In this document: piece after piece, positions 43,586 to 53,455 of the stretch
Position numbering within the stretch: position 1 is the stretch's first letter
Layout: the number at the start of each line of letters is the position of its first letter
From: Citrobacter sp. RHB25-C09
GTDB taxonomy: Bacteria; Pseudomonadota; Gammaproteobacteria; Enterobacterales; Enterobacteriaceae
Direction of reading: 5' to 3'
DNA: 64,000 nucleotides
NCBI RefSeq assembly: GCF_013836145.1
Contig: NZ_CP057483.1
Location: 4,154,001 to 4,218,000 of the forward strand
Notes under the pieces: model-generated
Told to the model about the DNA's origin: nothing
The model's input: only the letters and a program-made list of their open reading frames with translations
Databases searched by the model: none
Made by a program: the position numbers and the translations under genes

Positions 43586-43657
43586 TGCCTGATGGCGCTG
43601 CGCTTATCAGGCCTACGTGTTGTAGGCCGGATAAGGCGCTTGCGCCGCCATCCGGCA
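43586..43657. repeat. BIME after the first autotransporter gene
   Basis: Two inverted REP units (TGCCTGATGGCGC ... and GTAGGCCGGATAAGGCG ... CATCCGGCA) between convergent genes. Confidence 0.85.
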
Positions 43658-43665
43658 ATGCCTGC

Positions 43666-43878
43666 TTATTTCAGCAGTTCTGCGGTCATGTGTACGCGGT
43701 TACCGGTGTAAGCCTGAGTAATTTTGTAATCACTTGCGCCAGCCTGTTCAGCCTGAGCAGCAATTTTTGCTTCTGCGCTTTCCAGCGTTGAACCGGTCGC
43801 GGTCACAGACTGAGCAGCGAAAGAACCGAAAGAAGTAGCGAGAGCGATAACTGCGACAAAAGTTTTGATGCTTTTCAT
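43666..43878 (-). CDS. Small exported DUF1471 (YhcN/BhsA-type) protein
   Basis: A 70-residue periplasmic protein. The signal peptide ends FGSFA near residue 21. The mature part has the DUF1471 pattern: SVTATGSTLESAEAKIAAQA, then GASDYKITQAYTGNRVHMTAELLK. Relatives in enterobacteria (YhcN, BhsA, McbA, YdgH) respond to stress and affect surface properties. A GGGTTTATACC precedes the ATG without a strong Shine-Dalgarno. Which paralogue it is cannot be told. Confidence 0.85.
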   Translation of the reverse strand: MKSIKTFVAVIALATSFGSFAAQSVTATGSTLESAEAKIAAQAEQAGASDYKITQAYTGNRVHMTAELLK

Positions 43879-44006
43879 GGTATAAACCCTTTAACTTAGT
43901 TGTTTGAGTAAGGCACCGTGCCTTTATGTAATAAATGATAGGCCGTTACTCATACAACTTAAAGCGGAAGGATTTGCCGTAATTATTCAAATAAATTGAA
44001 TATTTG

Positions 44007-44849
44007 TTATTCAGCGATCAGCCGCTGCGGATGGGTGTAAATTGTCGCCCTGCCCGGCTTGCAGAACCCCACCAGCGTCAGATTGCAGCGCTCTGCTACC
44101 TCCACCGCCAGCGTGGTGGCGGCGGAAACGGCAAACAGAATTTCAACGCCGCACATTGCCGACTTCTGCACCATCTCATAGCTCGCACGACTGGATACCA
44201 GCGCTGCCCCCGGCTGCCAGCGTTCACCTTCCGTTGCACGACGCCCCAGTAATTTATCCAGCGCCACGTGGCGTCCGACATCTTCATGCCCGCCCACCAG
44301 TTCCCCGGACGGCATCATCCACGCCGCCGCATGCGTACAGCCGGTAAGTTGCCCGACGGGCTGGAAGTCCGTGAGATGCGTTAATGCGCGGTCAAGATTC
44401 GCCAGGTGAAAACGTTGGGTGAACGGCAGCGGCTGCACGGGTTTGCCGATGTCATTGAGCTGTTCCACGCCGCAAACACCGCAGCCGGTCCGACCGGCCA
44501 GTGCGCGACGACGCTCTTTCAGCCCCATAAAACGGCGGCTGGAGAGTTCGATCTGTACCTCCAGACCGTGACAGGAAGAGACCACCTCCATGCCAAAAAT
44601 ATCACGCGGGCTCTCAATGATGCCTTCCGACAGAGAAAATCCCATCGCGAAATGTTCCAGATCCTTCGGTGAGGCCATCATCACGACGTGAGAAATACCG
44701 TTGTAAACCAGAGCAACGGGGACTTCTTCAGCGACCTCGTCTGGTTGCGAATGTTGTAGGTCCCCACGCTTCCAGAGGTTAATTTGCCGATGACTGGTGA
44801 CATTTATCACATTTTTGACTTCTTCTGGATGTATCTTATTCACTTTCAT
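44007..44849 (-). CDS. fdhD: Sulfur transferase for formate dehydrogenase FdhD
   Basis: The 280-residue protein passes sulfur from IscS to the molybdenum cofactor of formate dehydrogenases, which is essential for their activity. The redox-active cysteines lie in RTGCGVCGVEQ near 120, and the cofactor-binding segments GCTHAAAWM and GHEDVGRHVALDKLLG near 180-205 are intact. It is divergent from fdoG, the enzyme it matures. It is three residues longer than E. coli FdhD at the N-terminus. Confidence 0.96.
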   Translation of the reverse strand: MKVNKIHPEEVKNVINVTSHRQINLWKRGDLQHSQPDEVAEEVPVALVYNGISHVVMMASPKDLEHFAMGFSLSEGIIESPRDIFGMEVVSSCHGLEVQIELSSRRFMGLKERRRALAGRTGCGVCGVEQLNDIGKPVQPLPFTQRFHLANLDRALTHLTDFQPVGQLTGCTHAAAWMMPSGELVGGHEDVGRHVALDKLLGRRATEGERWQPGAALVSSRASYEMVQKSAMCGVEILFAVSAATTLAVEVAERCNLTLVGFCKPGRATIYTHPQRLIAE

Positions 44850-45035
44850 TTAACCGTATAAGAACACACATACCAACATTGTGGTATTCTGTCGCCACCC
44901 CCTCCCGGACGAGGGGAAACGACCCAATTCTGGACCTTTGCGGCGCCGTCCGCAAAGAAAAATAACAACCACTCCCTAAGCGCTTGTGAATACGAATGTG
45001 AAAGGGATGTGACAATGTCGAAATAGGAGCAAACC

Positions 45036-48000
45036 ATGCAGGTCAGCAGAAGGCAGTTCTTTAAGATCTGCGCTGGCGGTATGGCAGGCACCACGGCGGC
45101 GGCACTGGGCTTTGCGCCCGGCGTAGCGCTAGCGGAAACACGGCAATATAAACTGCTGCGCACCCGCGAAACCCGTAATACCTGCACTTACTGTTCCGTT
45201 GGCTGCGGGCTGTTGATGTACAGCCTCGGCGACGGTGCGAAAAACGCCAAAGCGTCTATCTTCCATATTGAAGGGGATCCAGACCACCCGGTTAACCGCG
45301 GGGCGCTCTGCCCGAAAGGCGCTGGTCTGGTGGATTTCATCCACTCGGAAAGCCGCCTGAAATTCCCGGAATACCGTGCGCCAGGCTCAGATAAATGGCA
45401 GAAAATCAGTTGGGATGAGGCGTTTGACCGCATCGCGAAGCTGATGAAAGAAGACCGCGACGCTAACTACGTTGCGCAGAACGCGGAAGGCGTCACCGTT
45501 AACCGCTGGCTTTCTACCGGGATGCTGTGTGCTTCTGCGTCCAGTAACGAAACCGGTTTTTTAACCCAAAAATTCACCCGCGCGCTGGGTATGCTCGCGG
45601 TCGACAACCAGGCGCGTGTCTGACACGGACCAACGGTAGCAAGTCTTGCTCCAACATTTGGTCGCGGTGCGATGACCAACCACTGGGTCGACATCAAGAA
45701 CGCCAACCTCGTCGTGGTGATGGGCGGTAACGCCGCTGAAGCTCACCCTGTCGGGTTCCGCTGGGCGATGGAAGCGAAAATTCACAACGGCGCGAAGCTG
45801 ATTGTGATCGATCCACGCTTTACGCGAACGGCGTCGGTGGCCGATTTCTATGCCCCAATTCGTTCCGGTACTGACATTGCCTTCCTGTCAGGCGTGATGC
45901 TGTACCTGCTGACTAACGAAAAATATAACCGCGAATATACCGAAGCCTACACCAACGCCAGTCTGATCGTGCGTGAAGATTTTGGCTTCGAAGATGGCCT
46001 ATTCACCGGCTATGACGCGGATGCACGCAAGTACGACAAAACCAGTTGGAACTACGAGCTGGACGAAAACGGCTTTGCCAAACGCGATACGACTCTGCAA
46101 CACCCGCGCTGCGTGTGGAACCTGCTGAAACAGCACGTCTCCCGCTATACGCCGGACGTTGTGGAAAATATCTGCGGGACGCCAAAAGCCGACTTCCTGA
46201 AAGTGTGCGAGTACATTGCAGAAACCAGCGCGAAAGATAAAACCGCGTCGTTCCTGTATGCACTCGGCTGGACGCAACACTCCATCGGTTCGCAGAACAT
46301 CCGTACCATGGCGATGATCCAGTTGCTGCTCGGTAATATGGGGATGGCAGGCGGCGGCGTGAACGCCCTGCGTGGTCACTCCAACATTCAGGGTCTGACC
46401 GACCTCGGCCTGCTGTCGCAGAGCCTGCCGGGCTACCTGACGCTGCCAAACGAAAAACAGCCCGATCTGCAAACCTACCTGACCGCCAACACGCCGAAAC
46501 CGCTGTTGAAAGATCAGGTGAACTACTGGGGCAACTACCCGAAATTCTTCGTCTCGTTGATGAAGACTTTCTATGGTGACAAAGCGACAGCGGAAAACAG
46601 CTGGGGCTTTGACCTGTTGCCGAAGTGGGATAAAGGGTACGACGTCCTGCAATATTTCGAGATGATGAAAGAGGGCAAGGTCAATGGCTATATCTGCCAG
46701 GGCTTTAACCCGGTTGCTTCATTCCCGAATAAAAACAAGACCATTGCGTCACTGTCGAAGCTGAAGTACCTGGTCACGATCGATCCGCTCAACACCGAAA
46801 CGTCCACCTTCTGGCAAAACCATGGTGAGTCGAACGATGTGGATCCGTCGAAAATCCAGACCGAAGTGTTCCGTCTGCCCTCCACCTGCTTCGCCGAAGA
46901 GAACGGTTCAATCGTTAACTCCGGCCGCTGGTTACAGTGGCACTGGAAAGGCGCGGACGCCCCGGGGATTGCGGTCACCGACGGTGAGATTCTGGCCGGT
47001 ATCTTCCTGCGCCTGCGCAAGCTGTATGCCGAGCAGGGCGGCGCGAACCCGGAACAGGTTCTCAGCATGAGCTGGAACTACTCCACGCCGCACGAACCGG
47101 CTTCGGAAGAAGTGGCGATGGAGAACAACGGCAAAGCGCTGGCGGATATTATCGACCCGACAACGGGCGCGGTAATTGTGAAGAAAGGCCAGCAGTTAAG
47201 CTCCTTCGCACAGTTACGTGATGACGGCACCACCGCCAGCGGCTGCTGGATTTTCGCCGGTAGCTGGACGCCGGAAGGCAATATGATGGCGCGTCGCGAT
47301 AACGCCGACCCGTCAGGTCTGGGGAATACCCTGGGCTGGGCGTGGGCGTGGCCGCTCAACCGCCGCATTCTGTACAACCGTGCCTCCGCCGATCCGCAGG
47401 GCAACCCGTGGGATCCGAAGCGCCAGATCCTGAAATGGGACGGCGCGAAATGGAGCGGGATGGATATTCCGGACTACAGCGCCGCCGCACCGGGCAGCGA
47501 CGTCGGACCGTTCATCATGCAGCCGGAAGGGATGGGTCGCCTGTTTGCTATCGACAAGATGGCGGAAGGGCCGTTCCCTGAACACTACGAGCCGTTTGAA
47601 ACGCCGCTGGGTACCAACCCGCTGCACCCGAACGTTATCTCTAACCCTGCCGCCCGTATCTTTAAGGGCGACGCCGAAGCGCTGGGTAAAGCCGATAAGT
47701 TCCCGTATGTCGGAACCACTTACCGTCTGACCGAGCACTTCCACTACTGGACGAAGCACGCACTGCTTAACGCTATCGCGCAGCCGGAACAGTTTGTGGA
47801 AATTGGCGAGACGCTGGCGAATAAGCTCGGTATTGCCCATGGTGACACCGTGAAAGTCTCCTCTAACCGTGGCTATATCAAAGCCAAAGCGGTGGTGACG
47901 AAGCGTATTCGCACGCTGAAAGCAGACGGCAAAGATATCGATACCATCGGTATTCCGATTCACTGGGGCTATGAAGGCGTGGCGAAGAAAGGGTTTATTG

Positions 48001-48086
48001 CTAACACCCTGACGCCATCCGTGGGTGATGCAAACTCCCAGACGCCGGAATTTAAGTCCTTCCTGGTGAACGTGGAAAAGGTATAA
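45036..48086 (+). CDS. fdoG: Formate dehydrogenase-O alpha subunit (selenoprotein)
   Basis: The 1016-residue molybdopterin subunit oxidises formate in the periplasm. It carries a Tat signal (SRRQFFKI ... GVALA), and a 4Fe-4S site in NTCTYCSVGCG near 48 with the fourth Cys in CPKGA. The TGA at 45621-45623 is codon 196 and is read as selenocysteine: the frame continues as HGPTVASLAPTFGRGAM with full family similarity, and a SECIS hairpin follows. Length and Sec position equal E. coli FdoG. The ATG at 45672 is not a separate start. Confidence 0.97.
45621..45663 (+). promoter_or_regulatory. UGA codon and bacterial SECIS element in fdoG
   Basis: The TGACACGGACC start, an apical GGTAGCAAGTCTTGCTCC hairpin and a lower stem closed by TTTGGTCG have the form of the E. 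coli fdhF/fdoG element bound by SelB. Confidence 0.88.
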
Positions 48087-48098
48087 CGGAGACGACTT

Positions 48099-49001
48099 AT
48101 GGCTTATCAATCGCAAGACATCATTCGTCGTTCCGCGACTAACGGTCTCACCCCCGCGCCTCAGGCGCGGGACTTCCAGGAAGAAGTGGCGAAGCTTATC
48201 GACGTCACCACCTGCATCGGCTGTAAAGCCTGTCAGGTGGCCTGTTCGGAGTGGAACGACATTCGTGATGAAATCGGCAGCAACGTCGGGGTGTACGACA
48301 ACCCGGCGGATCTGACCGCCAAATCATGGACGGTGATGCGCTTTTCGGAAGTGGAACAGAATGACAAACTGGAATGGCTGATCCGTAAGGACGGCTGTAT
48401 GCACTGCGCCGATCCGGGCTGCCTGAAGGCGTGTCCTGCGGAAGGGGCGATCATTCAGTATGCCAACGGCATCGTCGACTTCCAGTCCGAGCAGTGCATC
48501 GGCTGCGGCTACTGCATCGCGGGCTGCCCGTTCGACGTACCGCGACTAAACCCGGAAGACAACCGCGTCTATAAATGTACGCTGTGCGTTGACCGCGTTA
48601 CCGTCGGCCAGGAACCTGCCTGCGTGAAAACCTGCCCAACGGGCGCTATCCACTTTGGTTCCAAAGAGGATATGAAAACGCTGGCAGGCGAGCGTGTGGC
48701 GGAGCTGAAAACCCGTGGTTACGATAATGCAGGTTTGTACGATCCGGCCGGCGTTGGCGGTACGCACGTGATGTACGTGCTGCACCATGCCGACAAGCCG
48801 AATCTGTACCACGGCCTGCCGGAGAACCCGGAAATCAGTGCTACCGTGAAGTTCTGGAAAGGTATCTGGAAGCCTCTCGCGGCGGTCGGCTTTGCGGCGA
48901 CCTTCGCAGCCAGCATCTTCCATTACGTCGGCGTCGGTCCGAACCGTGCGGACGAGGAAGATGACAATCTGCATGAAGAGAAAGACGAGGTGCGCAAATG
49001 A
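48099..49001 (+). CDS. fdoH: Formate dehydrogenase-O iron-sulfur subunit
   Basis: The 300-residue beta subunit carries electrons from FdoG to the membrane subunit. Four 4Fe-4S cluster motifs are visible: CIGCKACQVAC near 47, CMHCADPGCLKACP near 99, CIGCGYCIAGCPFDVPR near 132, and CTLCVDRVTVGQEPACVKTCP-type cysteines near 160. One C-terminal membrane helix (about 255-277) anchors it on the periplasmic side. It overlaps fdoI by four bases. Confidence 0.97.
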   Translation: MAYQSQDIIRRSATNGLTPAPQARDFQEEVAKLIDVTTCIGCKACQVACSEWNDIRDEIGSNVGVYDNPADLTAKSWTVMRFSEVEQNDKLEWLIRKDGCMHCADPGCLKACPAEGAIIQYANGIVDFQSEQCIGCGYCIAGCPFDVPRLNPEDNRVYKCTLCVDRVTVGQEPACVKTCPTGAIHFGSKEDMKTLAGERVAELKTRGYDNAGLYDPAGVGGTHVMYVLHHADKPNLYHGLPENPEISATVKFWKGIWKPLAAVGFAATFAASIFHYVGVGPNRADEEDDNLHEEKDEVRK

Positions 49002-49633
49002 AAAGACGTGACACCATCGTGCGCTACACCGCGCCGGAACGCATCAACCACTGGGTCACCGCCTTCTGCTTCATTCTGGCGGCGGTGAGCGGACTGGGCT
49101 TTTTCTTCCCGTCCTTCAACTGGCTGATGCAAATCCTGGGCACCCCGCAACTGGCGCGTATTCTGCACCCGTTCGTGGGCGTTGTGATGTTTGCCTCGTT
49201 CATCATCATGTTCTTCCGCTACTGGCACCACAACCTGATCAATCGGGACGATATTTTCTGGGCGAAGAACATTCGCAAGATTGTCGTCAACGAGGAAGTG
49301 GGCGACACCGGACGGTATAACTTCGGTCAGAAATGCGTTTTCTGGGCGGCGATTATCTTCCTGGTGCTGCTGCTGGTCAGCGGTGTGATTATCTGGCGTC
49401 CGTACTTTGCGCCTGCGTTCTCCATTCCGGTGATCCGCTTCGCGTTAATGCTGCACTCATTTGCCGCCGTCGCGCTGATTGTGGTTATCATGGTGCATAT
49501 TTACGCCGCGCTGTGGGTGAAGGGCACAATTACCGCAATGGTCGAAGGTTGGGTGACACGCTCCTGGGCGAAGAAACACCACCCACGCTGGTACCGCGAG
49601 GTTCGCGAAAAGCAGGATAAGACCCAGCCGTAA
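48998..49633 (+). CDS. fdoI: Formate dehydrogenase-O cytochrome b556 subunit
   Basis: The 211-residue inner-membrane gamma subunit holds two haems b and reduces menaquinone or ubiquinone. It has four membrane helices; histidines in ERINHWVTAFCF (near 16), RILHPFVG (near 55), and LMLHSFAAVAL plus VHIYAALWVKG (near 150-172) are the likely haem ligands. In K-12 fdhE follows at once. Here a terminator and a three-gene regulatory unit separate them. Confidence 0.96.
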   Translation: MKRRDTIVRYTAPERINHWVTAFCFILAAVSGLGFFFPSFNWLMQILGTPQLARILHPFVGVVMFASFIIMFFRYWHHNLINRDDIFWAKNIRKIVVNEEVGDTGRYNFGQKCVFWAAIIFLVLLLVSGVIIWRPYFAPAFSIPVIRFALMLHSFAAVALIVVIMVHIYAALWVKGTITAMVEGWVTRSWAKKHHPRWYREVREKQDKTQP

Positions 49634-49660
49634 CCCGCTCCTCGTTTGTGGTTAACAACA

Positions 49661-49687
49661 TGGCGCCGACACCGGCGCCATTTTTTT
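49661..49687 (+). terminator. Rho-independent terminator of fdoGHI
   Basis: A TGGCGCCG/CGGCGCCA stem with an ACAC loop followed by seven T residues. Confidence 0.93.
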
Positions 49688-49702
49688 GCCTTAACGGTTC
49701 GG

Positions 49703-49724
49703 TTTTGACAACTTTTTGACAACT
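49703..49724 (+). promoter_or_regulatory. Perfect tandem 11-bp repeat before the VWA gene
   Basis: TTTTGACAACT occurs twice with no gap. An 11-bp period is one helical turn, typical of OmpR-family binding sites. Each copy contains TTGACA, a perfect -35 hexamer; the first is 17 bases ahead of TACAGA. The site is about 75 bases upstream of the GTG start of a unit that encodes an OmpR-type regulator. Confidence 0.65.
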
Positions 49725-49799
49725 TATTACAGATATCAGACCAACTGGGGTGCAGGTCGCTGAAGAATGGAGTCGATTCTAATGACAAGGAGACGTACC

Positions 49800-51143
49800 G
49801 TGAATCTTAAACATCTGTTTGCCGCCCTGACGCTGGGTCTGCTCGCCGCGTCCGCGAGCGCATACGCCGAACAGCCAGCCCCAAAAGTGCTTATTAAATC
49901 GGAGCTGGCCTCCCCGGTGGTACTGGAAAACTCGCAGGATAAAAACTACCTCAAAGTGTCGCTGACGGGGTTTCCGCTGAACACCGCTAAGCGCAGCCCG
50001 ATAAACCTCGCGCTGGTGATCGACCGTTCCGGCTCGATGGGTGGCGACCGTATCGAACAGGCCACCGAAGCCGCCGTAATGGCAGTAAAGACCTTGAGCG
50101 CTCAGGACACGCTCTCGGTGGTGATTTACGACGACGTCGTGGATGTCATCGTGCCAGCGGCGAAGCTTGATAATAAAGCGAAGGTGATAAGCCATATCCG
50201 CGAACGGCTGACTGCGCGCGGCGGCACCGCGCTATTTGCAGGCGTCAGTCGCGGCATTAAGGAAACCAATAAGTTTCTCGATAAAGCGCACGTCAATCGT
50301 ATTATTTTGCTTTCCGACGGGCAGGCGAACGTTGGCCCCTCCTCCACCAGCGAACTGGCAGAACTGGGAAAAATCGCCGCGCGTAAAGGGATTGCTATCA
50401 CGACGATGGGCATTGGCGAAGGGTACAATGAAGATCTAATGGCGGCGATTGCGCAATACAGCGACGGCAACCACGTGTTTGTGCAGAACACCGACGCGCT
50501 GGAAAAAGCCTTTGCCCATGAATTTGGTGATGTGATGTCGGTGGTCGCGCAGGATGTGGTGGTGGAAATCAACGTCGCCGACAACGTAAAGCCACTGCAC
50601 CTGTTGGGGCGTGAAGGGCACATTCGCGATAACACCGTCACTGTTAAGCTGAACCAGCTTTACGCCAACCAGGAAAAATATGTCATGCTGGAAGTGCTTC
50701 CGGCAAAAGGCCGCGCCGCGCAAAGCAAGCCGCTGGCGGAGGTGAACGTGCGCTATGACAACCTTGCCACCCGTCAGAAAGATCGCTGGGAAGGGAAACT
50801 GGCCGTGCAGTACACCGCCTCTGCCAGCGACGTGCAAAAAGCGCTGGTGGAAGATGTGGTCGTCGACTCGGCGATTCAGAAGTCAGCCATTCAGAACGAA
50901 CAGGCGTTACAGCTGATTGACGAAGGCAAAATGGATGAGGCGAAAGCGGTGCTGCGTGAAAGCGCCAATGAGCTCAGCGCGCTGCCGCTCACGGCACCAG
51001 CGCCGATGATGAAAGCCCAGGAAAGCGCGGAAGAAAATCTTCGTCTGCTGGAAAGAATGGAGAGCGAAAGCAAAGAAGCTTCACGCAAGTCGCTGAAAGA
51101 AAAAAGTTATAAAACCAAAAACCAAAGTTCGAAGGCGAACTAA
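49800..51143 (+). CDS. Exported von Willebrand factor A-domain protein
   Basis: A 447-residue protein. I chose the GTG at 49800, 7 bases after AAGGAG; it gives a clean signal peptide ending ASASAYA near residue 23. The VWA domain starts near 69 with a complete MIDAS metal site: Asp75-Ser77-Ser79 in VIDRSGSMGG, Thr143 in GGTALFAG, and Asp173 in LLSDGQAN. A C-terminal domain follows (about 245-370), then a charged tail rich in Glu, Lys and Ser that may form a coiled coil. There is no sortase or lipobox signal, so it is probably free in the periplasm. A kinase and regulator follow in the same unit, suggesting it senses or presents a ligand to the kinase. Confidence 0.85.
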   Translation: MNLKHLFAALTLGLLAASASAYAEQPAPKVLIKSELASPVVLENSQDKNYLKVSLTGFPLNTAKRSPINLALVIDRSGSMGGDRIEQATEAAVMAVKTLSAQDTLSVVIYDDVVDVIVPAAKLDNKAKVISHIRERLTARGGTALFAGVSRGIKETNKFLDKAHVNRIILLSDGQANVGPSSTSELAELGKIAARKGIAITTMGIGEGYNEDLMAAIAQYSDGNHVFVQNTDALEKAFAHEFGDVMSVVAQDVVVEINVADNVKPLHLLGREGHIRDNTVTVKLNQLYANQEKYVMLEVLPAKGRAAQSKPLAEVNVRYDNLATRQKDRWEGKLAVQYTASASDVQKALVEDVVVDSAIQKSAIQNEQALQLIDEGKMDEAKAVLRESANELSALPLTAPAPMMKAQESAEENLRLLERMESESKEASRKSLKEKSYKTKNQSSKAN

Positions 51144-51160
51144 TCCACAAGGAGCGCTGG

Positions 51161-52657
51161 ATGTTCAGACGCAAGCTGATTTATCTCCTCATCACTGTGA
51201 TGTTTTTCATCCTGCTTGCGTATCTGGGCGTCCGCACTCTGGAGCATGAAGTGCTGCTACGACAGCAGCAGACACAAACCCTGGCAAAGGCACAAACCGC
51301 CCGCGTGGCAGCAGAGATAGAAAATGTCCTTCTCCAAAAGGCCTCGCGTCTGCATGCCATCAGTGTTTTTGTCGATCCCAGCGACTCTGCTGGCCTTAGT
51401 GTACTCAAAGACACTGACAGCGATATTGCTGACGTTTTTATCTTGCGCAAAAATCAACTGCTCTATCCCGATGAACATCAGTCGTTGAGTAATGAAGAGA
51501 AAGAGTGGGTGCGCCAGCTGACCCCACTCGTCAACGATCCCAGCCAGCTTGCCAGCCATATGCCACATAGCGAGCAGGAAACGCCGCAGGCGGGATGGTT
51601 CATCAGCCATGAAACTCAGGAACCTATGCTGATTTACTGGCGGCAAAAGGGAAACGCCCTCATTGGCTTTAGACTTTCTTACGTTCAACTGATGATGGAT
51701 ATCGCCAACGGCGTTCAGGCAAGCCCCACCGAACCCCGGCAGGTTGTTCAGGTCACTGAAAATAGCCGCCAGCTTTATCAGAGCGGCCCGGCGGATCTGC
51801 GCACGTTGACACTTCAGGACGCTCAAACGCTGCCCTACCCGCTCGCAACGTGGCAAATCAGGGTCTATGGCGTGAATACGTCGCTCTGGCACGTCTGGCT
51901 TTGGGGGAGCGCACTCATTGCCCTGCTGCTGACTGCCGTCGCGCTACTGGGATTCTCACTGTGGCGGGAATATACCCTCAGTGCGCGTCGGGCACGCCAG
52001 CAGGTTGATTTTGTCAGTCAGGTTTCCCACGAGCTAAAAACCCCACTGACCAACATTACGCTGTATGCCGAATTGCTGCGTGAAGGGCTCGACGATGATC
52101 AAACGCAAGAGCTTCGCTATGTTGATGTGATTACCCAGGAGGGCCAGCGCCTGTCCCGGCTTATCCAGAACATCCTGACCTTCACCCGAACGCCAAAACT
52201 GCATATCCAGCAGATCGATATTTCACAGCTGATCGCCGAGATTGCGCAGATCTTCACCCCTGCGCTCCAGGCGAAAGGTATCGTGATTCACATAACCTGT
52301 CCTGATAATCTAATTTTTTGCAGCGATCGCGACGTGATCACCCAAATTGTCAGCAACTTTTTAAGTAATGCCGAAAAATATGCGGCGCAGGGAAAGCGCG
52401 TGGATCTGACCGTACAAACCACCGAAGATGACGTCGATATCGCCGTTCGCGATTATGGCCCCGGCATTGCTGAGAAAGAGCTGAAAATGATCTTCCGTCC
52501 CTTTTACCGGGTGAAATCCTCCATCACCGAAGGAGTTTCTGGTACGGGCATCGGCCTGACTATCGCCTCTCAACTGGCTGCCCGCCTGACTGGCCGCATT
52601 GAGGTTCAGCCGGAATATCCCGGCGTGCGGTTTACGCTAAAATTACCTCGGGGATGA
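51161..52657 (+). CDS. Sensor histidine kinase of a VWA-linked two-component system
   Basis: A 498-residue inner-membrane kinase. Helix 1 is about 6-24 and helix 2 about 245-265, leaving a large periplasmic sensor of about 220 residues that I do not recognise. The H-box QVSHELKTPLTNI contains His290. The ATP-binding domain has N-box FLSNAEKYA, DYGPGIA, FRPFYRVKSS and GTGIGLTIA. It starts 17 bases after the VWA gene and ends 4 bases before the regulator. No HAMP domain is obvious between helix 2 and the H-box. No named E. coli system at this place corresponds to it. Confidence 0.9.
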   Translation: MFRRKLIYLLITVMFFILLAYLGVRTLEHEVLLRQQQTQTLAKAQTARVAAEIENVLLQKASRLHAISVFVDPSDSAGLSVLKDTDSDIADVFILRKNQLLYPDEHQSLSNEEKEWVRQLTPLVNDPSQLASHMPHSEQETPQAGWFISHETQEPMLIYWRQKGNALIGFRLSYVQLMMDIANGVQASPTEPRQVVQVTENSRQLYQSGPADLRTLTLQDAQTLPYPLATWQIRVYGVNTSLWHVWLWGSALIALLLTAVALLGFSLWREYTLSARRARQQVDFVSQVSHELKTPLTNITLYAELLREGLDDDQTQELRYVDVITQEGQRLSRLIQNILTFTRTPKLHIQQIDISQLIAEIAQIFTPALQAKGIVIHITCPDNLIFCSDRDVITQIVSNFLSNAEKYAAQGKRVDLTVQTTEDDVDIAVRDYGPGIAEKELKMIFRPFYRVKSSITEGVSGTGIGLTIASQLAARLTGRIEVQPEYPGVRFTLKLPRG

Positions 52658-52661
52658 GAAG

Positions 52662-53348
52662 ATGAAGATACTGATTGCTGAAGATGATGCCCACATTCGG
52701 CAGGGTCTTGTGGATGCGCTGGCGCGCGAAGGCTATACGCTGCTTGCCACGCCTGATGGCCACGCAGCGCTGGAAAGTTATCACCGCGACAGACCAGATT
52801 TCGTGCTTCTCGACATTATGATGCCGGAAATGGATGGTTACTCCGTCTGCCGGGAAATCCGCCGCCACAATGAGCACATCCCGATTGTGTTTCTCTCCGC
52901 CAAAGATGAAGAGATCGACCGCGTCGTGGGGCTGGAACTGGGTGCGGACGATTACATCAGTAAGCCGTTTGGCATTCATGAACTGCGGGCGCGCATAAAA
53001 ACCATCGCCCGGCGTTGTTTAAACCAGCAAGCTGCCCAGCCTAATCTCAGCTTTGCTTTTGGCGATCTCACCGTGCTTCCTAACGAGCTGTGCGCCTGGC
53101 GCGATGAACAGCGCTTAGAACTGACCCTGCGCGAAGTGAATATTTTGCGCTGCCTGGAACGGCATAAAAATCAGGTTGTCACGCGTGACATGTTGTTTGA
53201 TGCCGCATGGGGATATGACTATCTCCCTAACAGTCGCACGCTGGATCAACACATTTCCCGGTTACGTAAAGTGATTGAGCGGGATGCAAATAACCCTCAG
53301 CTAATCCGAACGGTGCATGGCCTGGGCTATCGATATCAGGTATCGTGA
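52662..53348 (+). CDS. OmpR-family response regulator of the VWA-linked system
   Basis: The 228-residue regulator has a receiver domain with acidic pair Asp8-Asp9, phospho-acceptor Asp51 in FVLLDIMMPEMDGY, and Lys in YISKPFGIHELRAR near 103. A winged-helix domain follows from about 130 and ends VHGLGYRYQVS. It probably controls its own operon through the tandem 11-bp repeat at 49703-49724. Its other targets are unknown. Confidence 0.91.
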   Translation: MKILIAEDDAHIRQGLVDALAREGYTLLATPDGHAALESYHRDRPDFVLLDIMMPEMDGYSVCREIRRHNEHIPIVFLSAKDEEIDRVVGLELGADDYISKPFGIHELRARIKTIARRCLNQQAAQPNLSFAFGDLTVLPNELCAWRDEQRLELTLREVNILRCLERHKNQVVTRDMLFDAAWGYDYLPNSRTLDQHISRLRKVIERDANNPQLIRTVHGLGYRYQVS

Positions 53349-53455
53349 CGCACACTTTGCAATGTCATGGGTTATCCCGCAGGCCGATTGCGGTTATCAT
53401 GAAGACATTCACCAGAACGGGCGCGAGATGCCCGTGATAATCAGGAAATGATTAA

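Noticed and set aside
45036..45623. fdoG as a pseudogene with a premature stop
   Set aside because: The TGA is at the known selenocysteine position 196 and the total length equals E. coli FdoG.
45672..48086. A separate formate dehydrogenase gene starting at 45672
   Set aside because: Similarity to FdoG runs unbroken across the TGA, and a SECIS hairpin follows it. It is one selenoprotein gene.
49767..49799. Earlier start codons of the VWA gene (49767 or 49782)
   Set aside because: The AAGGAG at 49787-49792 lies after both and is well placed for the GTG at 49800, which also gives the cleaner signal peptide.
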